The translations under genes and the position numbers were made by a program. Shown here in pieces: positions 1 through 7,100 of a DNA stretch of 26,379 nt. The DNA is from a virus. The notes under the pieces were generated by a model. It was not told the origin of the DNA. It made no database searches and saw only the letters and a program-made list of their open reading frames with translations. Each line of letters opens with the position of its first letter. Position 1 is the stretch's first letter. The stretch is from the IMG/VR virus record IMGVR_UViG_3300027734_000277, positions 1 to 26,379 of that record; one strand, written 5' to 3'.

Positions 1-1
1 G

Positions 2-505
2 GTACATGAAAATGCAGAACTAGTATATGACTCATCAGAAGATCCAGCAGCACTTGCTAGTTATAACTATTTAATAACAAAAGACAAGACTGCAATTACA
101 AAGGACCCAGTAGAATTAGTAAAGGCTATAAACCGTGCAGAAAGAAAACCAGCAAGAATACCAGTAGGATATTCAGACTCAATTTCTTTATTTGATACAC
201 AAGATAGTGGAAATGTTCAAACAATTAGTGGTGGAGTAGGATTTGCTGAAGGAACAGACTATGTTATTTTATTAGAAACTGGATATAAAGTAGTACCGTA
301 TGACATTCAAGACGCAACAAAAATGCTTATTAATGACATTAAATGTGGAAGACTTGACTATTACAAAAGATATGTAAAGATGTATAGCACAGAGCAGTTT
401 AAGATCGAATACGACAAAAGATTACTTGATGGAACTGGAAACATATTAGTAGATAAAATTTTAGATAAATACCGTAATAACATTGTTAAACCTGGGTTTT
501 TATAA
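2..505 (+). CDS. Probable head-tail connector (adaptor) protein, 5' end missing
   Basis: The frame is open from the first bases of the window to the TAA at 503-505, giving 167 residues of C-terminal sequence. The first in-frame ATG (323) would leave only 60 residues, while the codon choice upstream of it is just as gene-like, so I treat this as a gene cut by the window edge. The visible part has a polar N-terminal region, a Gly-rich stretch (SGGVGFAEG) and a helical C-terminus rich in Lys and Tyr. It is the first gene of a four-gene cassette that ends at the tail tube gene, the usual place for the adaptor that docks on the portal ring. The stop overlaps the next start (TAATG), suggesting translational coupling. 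The role rests mainly on position; the sequence shows no diagnostic motif. Confidence 0.5.
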   Translation, partial: VHENAELVYDSSEDPAALASYNYLITKDKTAITKDPVELVKAINRAERKPARIPVGYSDSISLFDTQDSGNVQTISGGVGFAEGTDYVILLETGYKVVPYDIQDATKMLINDIKCGRLDYYKRYVKMYSTEQFKIEYDKRLLDGTGNILVDKILDKYRNNIVKPGFL

Positions 506-951
506 TGGAATCATGCGAAGATACAGACTTCATGTATCCCATGAAAGCAGATGTTTACTATCCAATAGTTGAACAAGGAGCCTATGGCAATGTTCAAAAA
601 ACTTGGGTTTTCAATAAGACAGTCATTTGTAATTTTTCTAAAGATGGAACGGTAGACGAAGAAGTAAAACCAAATGTAAACATAACATTAAAAAAAGTCT
701 TAATGGGCAGAACAAAAAGAGACATTAGATTTTCACAAGAAGAAAACACAGAGGCAATAACAAACGTAGTTATAACAAACATCAGAACAAGAACAGATGT
801 TCCACTATACATAGAGACCTCTGGAGTCAGGGCTGGTAAGTCAACAATCTATGAGATAGAATCTCAGTCTGTAATCATAGGACCATTTGGAGAGCCAGAA
901 TATTATGCTTTGGCTATACGCCGTTCAGAGAACCAAGCATCGGATATCTAA
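505..951 (+). CDS. Probable head-closure / stopper protein
   Basis: A 148-residue, mostly beta-strand protein. The pattern of an early Tyr-Pro pair, an acidic/Gly turn (EQGAYGNVQKTW) and a Cys in the following strand resembles small head-closure proteins of long-tailed phages, which plug the portal after packaging. Start ATG 505 overlaps the previous stop by one base and the stop overlaps the next start in the same way (TAATG at 949-953). Order in the cassette (after the adaptor, before the neck and terminator proteins) fits this role. It could instead be another ring component; I have no catalytic or binding residue to point to. Confidence 0.45.
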   Translation: MESCEDTDFMYPMKADVYYPIVEQGAYGNVQKTWVFNKTVICNFSKDGTVDEEVKPNVNITLKKVLMGRTKRDIRFSQEENTEAITNVVITNIRTRTDVPLYIETSGVRAGKSTIYEIESQSVIIGPFGEPEYYALAIRRSENQASDI

Positions 952-1628
952 TGAGACTAGCAATCAATAACACTCAATTTAAAAAAGATATGAACAATAT
1001 AATTGAGTACTCTTTTGGATACCTTGATGGCGTTCATGCTGGTAAGGTTCAATTTTTTAATAATCTTGGTTTGAATATTTCAGAAATGTTACAAAAATAT
1101 ATTGACTCAAATGCAAGGGTAAATCCAGCAGCACTCCATCATATTTATGAATGGTATCAAGTGGGAAGCCCAAATGCAAGACTATACGATATAAAGCATA
1201 CAGTAAGCAACAATGGACTAACATTTATAACAAACTTTAAACAATCCTCATCAATTAAGGATGGATCAAATGTTCCATTTTATGAAAAAGCAAGAATAAT
1301 GGAAGAGGGAATGCCAGTAACGATTACACCAAGAAATTCTGATGTGCTTGTATTTGAAAAAGATGGAGAAACAGTCTTTACTAAAAATAGCGTTAATGTA
1401 GATAATCCTGGCGGAGATGCCACACAGGGATCATTTGAAAAAGTAATTGACTCATTCTTTACAAAATATTTTACACAAGCATTTTTAAGATCAAGCGGTA
1501 TATCACAATACCTAGAAAACCCTGTATTATATAAAAAGAATTTAACAAGAGGAAAAAAATCAGGAAGATCAAAAGGAAGAGACGTAGGATATAGATGGAT
1601 AGCAAATGCGGGGTTACTAAATGGCTGA
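951..1628 (+). CDS. Probable neck / tail-completion protein (HK97 gp10-like position)
   Basis: A 225-residue protein. The N-terminal half has a helical segment followed by a block with His-His and Trp (residues about 57-70: NPAALHHIYEWYQVGSPNAR), the kind of core seen in gp10-like neck proteins that join the head connector to the tail. The C-terminus is very basic (KKSGRSKGRDVGYRW), which could contact DNA or the acidic face of a ring. It ends with TGA inside the start of the next gene, an 8-base overlap. The family assignment is from residue pattern and position, not from a decisive motif. Confidence 0.5.
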   Translation: MRLAINNTQFKKDMNNIIEYSFGYLDGVHAGKVQFFNNLGLNISEMLQKYIDSNARVNPAALHHIYEWYQVGSPNARLYDIKHTVSNNGLTFITNFKQSSSIKDGSNVPFYEKARIMEEGMPVTITPRNSDVLVFEKDGETVFTKNSVNVDNPGGDATQGSFEKVIDSFFTKYFTQAFLRSSGISQYLENPVLYKKNLTRGKKSGRSKGRDVGYRWIANAGLLNG

Positions 1629-2214
1629 TACAGATCTATTAAATACCCCATTAATTTGGATTAATAAATACTTACAAGCAAAAGTTGCAGAACTTGCTGA
1701 TTTTGATAGACTTCCGTTTTTCCCATCAACCCCAACAACACTTGATGATTTAACCCAGTCTTTCCCACAGTCAGATGGCGTAATGTGCGTATATGATAGA
1801 TTATCAAGAATGAATAAGAATAAATTTCCACATATTAAAACGGAACAAATATTGTATTATTTTTATGCCACAGCAGAGAACTCAACAACAAATATGATAA
1901 AAATACAAGAGGCAGTCTTAAGGCTAATGGACAGATTTGATGAGACTGCAGAAGAAGTCAATAACTGGTGCTCTATTCGCAAGGTTAACCTAGGAACAGA
2001 AGAAGCCCCAAACCTCATAAATAACATGTTTTACTTTCATACCTTCAAGGTTTATCAATTAGAAGAGGCAAGAGATATTGTTGATTTTGGCACAGCCAGA
2101 ACCTATGGTGGCAATAAGTTCATCATTGAGTTTGACTATCATCAGATGCCAGAGATAAATACCCACACTTGGACCCCAAAAGGAATACCAGCAGGCGGAA
2201 AAATAACCATATAA
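1621..2214 (+). CDS. Probable tail terminator protein
   Basis: A 197-residue protein, last of the connector cassette and directly upstream of the tail tube gene, the normal place for the protein that caps the finished tail tube and joins it to the head. It begins with a helix (WINKYLQAKVAEL), followed by alternating strands and helices ending in a strand-rich region, in keeping with the alpha/beta fold of terminator proteins. The start ATG lies inside the last codons of the preceding gene (8-base overlap), implying coupled translation. The gene uses AGA for most arginines, unlike the tail tube gene that follows. Function is inferred from order and general fold. Confidence 0.5.
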   Translation: MADTDLLNTPLIWINKYLQAKVAELADFDRLPFFPSTPTTLDDLTQSFPQSDGVMCVYDRLSRMNKNKFPHIKTEQILYYFYATAENSTTNMIKIQEAVLRLMDRFDETAEEVNNWCSIRKVNLGTEEAPNLINNMFYFHTFKVYQLEEARDIVDFGTARTYGGNKFIIEFDYHQMPEINTHTWTPKGIPAGGKITI

Positions 2215-2219
2215 TAAGA

Positions 2220-2228
2220 TGTTATAAT
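2220..2228 (+). promoter_or_regulatory. Extended -10 promoter for the major tail protein
   Basis: The sequence TGTTATAAT matches the extended -10 consensus TGnTATAAT exactly. No -35 box is visible at the usual spacing (2200-2205 is AAAATA), which fits an extended -10 promoter. It lies between genes, straight after the terminator-protein stop, and would start RNA near 2235, giving an A-rich leader of about 55 bases. The same motif recurs before three other late genes in this window. Confidence 0.65.
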
Positions 2229-2274
2229 TATGTCTGAGGAAACAAAAACGCCAAAACAACTTAATATCTATTTA

Positions 2275-2286
2275 AGAAAGAGGTGA
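2275..2286 (+). promoter_or_regulatory. Strong ribosome binding site of the major tail protein gene
   Basis: AGAAAGAGGTGA is an almost complete complement of the 3' end of bacterial 16S rRNA (one G shorter than AGAAAGGAGGTGA) and stands just upstream of the ATG at 2291. It is the longest such match I noticed in the window and agrees with this gene being the most heavily expressed. Confidence 0.7.
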
Positions 2287-2290
2287 ATAA

Positions 2291-2926
2291 ATGGCTTATA
2301 GTCGTGGAACATCAACCAATATTATTGTAGGTGCTGCAGCATTCTTTATGGCAGACACAACTTTAGTACCAACAGTAACTCCATCATTCGTGGGTTCAGC
2401 ATCATACAGAGAGACTCTCTCTTCTAGTGCAACATATGACAATGTAGGTTACACAACCAACGGACTTGAAATGCAGTTCCAACCAGACTTCGGTGAAGTC
2501 CAGGTAGACCAGATTCTTGACGTTGCTAAACTTTACAAGCAGGGAATGCAAGTTAGCGTTGCAACTGCTTTTGCTGAAGCCACTCTAGAGAACCTTCTAT
2601 TGGCTCTAGCAGGCAATAACGATGATTTGACTGGAACAAAGTCTTCATCTACTGGCCGTATCTTGAACCTTTCTGCTGGTGACATTGGAGAATGTCCAGT
2701 TGAACGTGGTATTGTTGCTGTAGGACCAGGCACAGGCGACTGTGACGATTCTGCTGCAGTAGAGCGTGTATACATTGGATACCGTGCTCTATCAATTGAA
2801 AACGTAACAGTTTCAGCAAAGCGTGATGAGGCTTCAATGTTTGAAGTATCATTCCGTCTTCTACCAGAAGATACATCAGGAACATACGGAAAGATCATTG
2901 ACCGTACACACACAGTTGCATCATAA
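2291..2926 (+). CDS. Major tail tube protein
   Basis: A 211-residue beta-rich protein with an N-terminal SRGTSTNIIVGAAAFF segment, a central helix (DQILDVAKLYKQG) and alternating strands, as expected of a tube subunit that stacks in hexamers around the tape measure. The context is strong: it follows the terminator-like gene and precedes two assembly chaperones and the tape measure gene. Expression signals are also those of a major virion protein: own extended -10 promoter, near-complete Shine-Dalgarno sequence, strong terminator directly downstream. Eight of its nine arginines use CGT, against AGA in most neighbours, as in genes under selection for high translation. I cannot exclude an additional domain, but the length is normal for a simple tube protein. 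Confidence 0.8.
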   Translation: MAYSRGTSTNIIVGAAAFFMADTTLVPTVTPSFVGSASYRETLSSSATYDNVGYTTNGLEMQFQPDFGEVQVDQILDVAKLYKQGMQVSVATAFAEATLENLLLALAGNNDDLTGTKSSSTGRILNLSAGDIGECPVERGIVAVGPGTGDCDDSAAVERVYIGYRALSIENVTVSAKRDEASMFEVSFRLLPEDTSGTYGKIIDRTHTVAS

Positions 2927-2930
2927 TAAT

Positions 2931-2992
2931 GTTGCAATAATCTAGTTTTAGATTACAACTAGCCCACTTCCTTAATTGGAGGTGGGTTTTTT
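2931..2992 (+). terminator. Rho-independent terminator with a preceding hairpin
   Basis: The main hairpin is CCCACTTCC (2963-2971), a 6-base loop, then GGAGGTGGG (2978-2986), nine pairs with one G-U, followed by six T (2987-2992). Two more weak pairs can extend its base. Just upstream is a second inverted repeat, TAATCTA (2938-2944) and TAGATTA (2949-2955) around GTTT, which GTTG (2931) and CAAC (2956) can lengthen. It separates the tail tube gene from the chaperone genes. Confidence 0.9.
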
Positions 2993-2997
2993 GTTTG

Positions 2998-3006
2998 TGG
3001 TAGAAT
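2998..3006 (+). promoter_or_regulatory. Extended -10 promoter, probably giving a leaderless chaperone mRNA
   Basis: TGGTAGAAT fits the extended -10 pattern with one mismatch in the hexamer. It starts only six bases after the T-run of the terminator, so transcription stops and restarts here. The ATG at 3014 is seven bases beyond the hexamer, at or within a base or two of the expected start of the RNA. No Shine-Dalgarno sequence lies between; the GGAGG at 2978-2982 belongs to the terminator stem and would not be in this RNA. Confidence 0.55.
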
Positions 3007-3013
3007 TGATAAG

Positions 3014-3733
3014 ATGGCCACAAGAATATATAAGTCAGATATTATTACATTAATAGATGGCGAGAAGATAGAGATTTATCCCTTAAAGATTAAATATCTT
3101 AGGGAGTTTATGGAAGCATTCCATTTAATTAAACAATCAGAGAATGACCTTCAGTCAATATCCTATTTATCAGAGTGTGCAAGAATTGCTATGCAACAGT
3201 ATAAACCAGAAATTGCAAAAACAATTGAAGACCTTGAAGATAATGTTGATCTACCTACAATATATAAAATAATTAATATTGGTGGGGGCATTAGCGTTAG
3301 CGGGGAAGCAGAAGAGCCAGTAAAAGAACAGGCTTTAAATGATAAAAATAATAGTAGCGGGTGGGATGATCTAGACTTAGCAAAGTTAGAGTCAGAGATA
3401 TTTTTGCTGGGTATATGGAAAGACTATCAAGAACTAGAGGCAAACATTTCAATGCCTGAACTTGTAGCAACACTAGCATCAATTAGAGACTTAGATTATC
3501 AGGAAAAGAAATTTCTTGCAGCAATTCAGGGTGTGGATTTAGACGGGGAAACAAGTAAAGACAAAGGTCAAAAAGAGTGGGAAGACATGAAAGCAAGAGT
3601 CTTCAGCGGTGGTAAAGCAACAGATAGCAATGACGTTCTGGCATTACAAGGAGTCAACGCTCAAAAGGCAGGGTTTGGAATCGGCATGGGTCTTGACTAT
3701 GGCGATGAAAGAGACCCAAGCCTAATGAAATAA
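3014..3733 (+). CDS. Tail assembly chaperone, long form (N-terminal domain plus C-terminal extension)
   Basis: A 239-residue protein with two parts. Residues 1-98 share a domain with the whole of the next gene: IITLIDG, PLKI, LR-FM, IAM-QYKPE, IE-LED and DLPT-Y-II occur in both. After a polar linker (about 98-115) comes a region with LLGIWKDYQELEA and KKFLAAIQGVDLD and a Gly-rich end (QKAGFGIGMGLDYGDE). Chaperones of long-tailed phages are normally made as a short G-type form and a longer GT-type form by ribosomal frameshifting, and the long form brings tape measure and tube subunits together. Here the long form is one continuous frame. It lies between the tube gene and the tape measure gene, as expected. 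Its start probably lies at the 5' end of the mRNA, which would make expression lower than for the short form. Confidence 0.75.
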   Translation: MATRIYKSDIITLIDGEKIEIYPLKIKYLREFMEAFHLIKQSENDLQSISYLSECARIAMQQYKPEIAKTIEDLEDNVDLPTIYKIINIGGGISVSGEAEEPVKEQALNDKNNSSGWDDLDLAKLESEIFLLGIWKDYQELEANISMPELVATLASIRDLDYQEKKFLAAIQGVDLDGETSKDKGQKEWEDMKARVFSGGKATDSNDVLALQGVNAQKAGFGIGMGLDYGDERDPSLMK

Positions 3734-3764
3734 ATATTAAATAAATTAAAAATCAGCGTGTTCA

Positions 3765-3773
3765 TGCTATAAT
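3765..3773 (+). promoter_or_regulatory. Extended -10 promoter for the short chaperone (and perhaps the tape measure gene)
   Basis: TGCTATAAT is a perfect extended -10 match in the 65-base gap between the two chaperone genes. No -35 box is evident. The predicted RNA start is near 3780, leaving a leader of about 19 bases that contains the ribosome binding site GAGAGGAAG (3788-3796) before the ATG at 3799. I see no terminator between here and the tape measure gene, so this promoter probably serves both. Confidence 0.65.
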
Positions 3774-3798
3774 TGAGGTAACTTACTGAGAGGAAGTT

Positions 3799-4128
3799 AT
3801 GACTACAACAGTTCATGAAGAAAAAATAATTACCCTGATTGATGGAACAAAGATCAAGGTAAGACCTCTCAAGATCTCACTTTTACGTAAATTTATGAAG
3901 AAGTTTGAGGGCTTGGGGGCAGTCCAAAATGATAACGATAAGTCTATGACACTTTTGATTGAGTGTGTAGCAATCGCTATGGAGCAGTATAAGCCAGAGT
4001 TGGGGGAAAGCATTGAAAAACTTGAGGATGTAATTGATCTTCCTACGGTTTATTCAATCATTGAGGCAGCATCTGGAATTAATCTTTCAGATACCGCTTT
4101 ACTCGCTTTAGCACAAGAAGAACTTTAA
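3799..4128 (+). CDS. Tail assembly chaperone, short form (paralogue of the preceding gene's N-terminal domain)
   Basis: A 109-residue protein that aligns along almost its whole length with residues 1-98 of the upstream long chaperone, with one single-residue gap and by eye 40-50% identity. It stops at about the point where the long protein enters its linker, and no reading frame after it encodes anything like the long protein's C-terminal part. It therefore looks like the G-type form, made from its own gene. A clear Shine-Dalgarno sequence and a perfect extended -10 promoter precede it, so it should be made in larger amounts than the long form, the ratio expected of G over GT. The tape measure gene begins 20 bases after its stop. 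Confidence 0.75.
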   Translation: MTTTVHEEKIITLIDGTKIKVRPLKISLLRKFMKKFEGLGAVQNDNDKSMTLLIECVAIAMEQYKPELGESIEKLEDVIDLPTVYSIIEAASGINLSDTALLALAQEEL

Positions 4129-4148
4129 CGGTTGAAGGTTAGCGGTTA

Positions 4149-7100
4149 ATGGCAGGAGATACAAATAGCAATATTTTTATAAATATTGATACCTCACAAG
4201 CAATGACGCAACTGCGTCTTCTTGAAAAGGAACTCACTGCTCTTAACCGCTCCCTCATCGTTGGAACAAAGACTGCATCTGCAGCACAATCAAAGTACGC
4301 ACAATCTCTTTTACATAATGTAAATGCCACTGGTCAGTGGACCGCTTCAATGACAAGAATGAGCACTGCCTCTGAGCAGTTTGCTAATAGACTTGATAAA
4401 CAAAAACTTTCACTCAAAGAATACTTTAGATATGGTGCTGCATCTACCAAGACATTTGGAAAGATGTTTGGCAGTGAATTTGATACGATTGGAAAGTTAG
4501 TTGATAAGCGTGTAAAGACACTGCAGCAACAATATGTCCAATTAGGACGTGATGCACAAGGCGCTATGAACGCCATGAAGTTTACACCAAAGGCACTTAA
4601 CTATAATAATTTAACAACACAGTTAATGGCTGCAAGCCAACGTCATCAGATATTTAATAAACTTATAGATGATGGCTCAACAAAACTACTTAACTTTGGT
4701 AAGAATACTCAATGGGCTGGTCGCCAACTTATGGTTGGTTTTACTATTCCACTTATGTTGTTTGGCTCACAAGCAATTAAAACATTTAAGGAAATTGAAA
4801 CACAAGTAATTAGATTTAAAAAAGTTTATGGAGATATTTTTACAGATCAAGGAGCAACTGCTGCTGCTTTAAAAAATATTCGTGACCTTGCTGATGAATA
4901 TACAAAGTATGGACTTAAGGTTTCAGATACAATCAAGATGGCAGCAGATGCTGCAGCAGCGGGTTTCTCTGGTCAAGGACTACAAACACTTGTAGAACAA
5001 ACAAATAAACTTGCAGTACTTGGTGGAGTAACACAAGAAAAGGCATTAGAAACTACAATTGCTTTAAAGAATGCTTTCCAAATTGATACAGGCGCTATGT
5101 CTGGCACAATTGATTTCCTTAACGCCGTTGAAAACCAAACTGTTGTAGCACTTGACGATTTAACAGAAGCAATTCCAAAAGTTGCACCAGTTATTCAGCA
5201 ACTAGGTGGAGACGTAAAAGATCTTGCATATTTTATGGCTGCAATGCAAGAAGGTGGAATATCTGCAGCACAGGGTGCTAACGCACTTAAGTCAGGACTT
5301 GCATCTTTAATTAATCCAAGTAATGCTGCTTCAAAGGCTGCTGCTGCCGTTGGAATTAATATTAAGGGTATTGTTGAAGCCAATGCTGGTAATTTAAGAA
5401 ATACTGTTACATCATTTGCAAAAGCATTACAACCACTTACAGATCTTGAAAGATCAAGAGTAATTGAAAAAGTATTTGGAAAGTATCAGTTTGCTAGAAT
5501 CTCTGCACTATTAAATAACATTGGAAGAGAAGGAACACAGGCTGCTCGTGTACTTCAACTAACAAATGCATCTGTTGAAGAACTTGCAATCTTAAGTCAA
5601 CGAGAATTAAAAATTCAAGCAGATTCTCCAATGAATAAATTTGTTGGATCTGTAGAAAGATTAAAAGCAGCCATTGCTCCAATTGGTGAATTATTTGCTA
5701 AAGTACTCACACCAGCACTTGAATTTATATCAAGAATGGCTGATAAATTTAACAGTCTGCCAGATGGAATAAAAAAGGCTATTGGAATTATAACTGTTGT
5801 TGTTGGTGGACTAGGCCCACTATTCTTAATGACATTTGGCTTGCTTGCAAACGCAGTTGCAAATTCAGTTAAAGGTTTGCAGGTATTAAGAAAAGGCTAT
5901 CAACAGTTAGCCTATGGATCAAGTGATGCAGCATTAAAAACACAGTATCTATCACAAGAAGAACTAGAAAATATTTCTATTAGCAATGCGCTTTATTCTA
6001 AGCATCAACAATTATCTGCAGCATACCAACTAGAAGCAGCAGCACTTACATCTTTAACAAACGTTTATAGAGGTGCTTCTGTAGCCATGGGTGGTTTTGC
6101 AGGACAGAATCCAGGATTATTTATACCTGGAAAAGGCGGTATGCCAAGACGATTTGCATCAGGAACAACTTCAGTACCAGGTCCAAAGGGAGCAGGAGAT
6201 GTAGTTCCATCTATGCTATCTCCTGGAGAAGCAGTTATTCCAGCAAAACAGTCAAAAAAGTATTCAGGATTTATTGGTCAAATAATTAAAGACAAGGTTC
6301 CAGGTTTTGCTGGAGGGTTTATGCCTTTTGGTGCAGCAGCAACAGTTGGAAAAGGCATTCCACTATCAGCAGGCCCAGCAGCATTTCGTGAAGCACAGCA
6401 GGCTAGGTATGCAGCAAGAGATGCTGCCCGTAGAGGACTATCTTCAAACGTTGCACCAGTAGTTCCAATCTCTTCAAGACTTTCAGGAATTAGATATTCT
6501 GCTGAAGGATCAAAGGTTCGTGTTTCAGTTGGAGATGAGTCATTCTTAATTCCAGCATCAAAACTTGATAACTTTAAATCAAAACTTAAAGAAAACGAAG
6601 CCTGGATGATCGCTAATAAGCGAACAGACAATACAGAGCAAGAATTACTTCGCACAATCAAAAGAAAGGGCTATGGAGGAAAAGAAGTTTCTCCTAGCAC
6701 AATTTATTCAAGACTTCCTAAGTTTAGCAATGCAAGAAACAGTCAGCAGAATCAAGATATTGCAGATAAAAGATTTAAAGCATTGCTTAAATCAAAGAAT
6801 CCACACCTTCTAAAACTACAAAACTATTTAGTAAATGAAGAAAAAGTTTATCTTGAAAAGGTTTTAGGACAAGATATTGTTAAATCTTTAAAGGGATGGG
6901 ATGTTAATAAATTAACACCAAGTCATATTAGAGAAGTTAGATCACAAAATCGTACACCAGAAGACTGGGCACCAAGTAAAATTGCAAGAGACTGGGGTTG
7001 GTTTAACTCTGGGTTAAGAGGAACAAAATTTGCAAACATAAAGGGTGGTCATCCTCTTAATGCTGCACAAGCAAGAGAGTTGCTAACTAATCTAGGAAAG

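Noticed and set aside
1280-1651. A 123-codon frame on the minus strand.
   Set aside because: It lies wholly opposite convincing + strand genes, has no ribosome binding site or promoter, and its composition is that of an antisense frame.
2230-2286. An 18-codon reading frame (MSEETKTPKQLNIYLRKR) between the promoter and the tail tube gene, ending inside its ribosome binding site.
   Set aside because: Its ATG lies upstream of the RNA start predicted from the extended -10 motif, it has no ribosome binding site of its own, and it is too short to judge by codon use. A leader peptide on read-through RNA cannot be excluded.
2533-2937. A 134-codon frame on the minus strand opposite the tail tube gene.
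   Set aside because: It results from the unusual codon choice of the tube gene, which avoids stops on the other strand. No start signals, and it runs into the terminator region.
3734-3798. Possible frameshift or broken gene between the two chaperones.
   Set aside because: The second gene restarts at the beginning of the domain rather than continuing it, and has its own promoter and ribosome binding site, so it is a paralogue and not a split gene.
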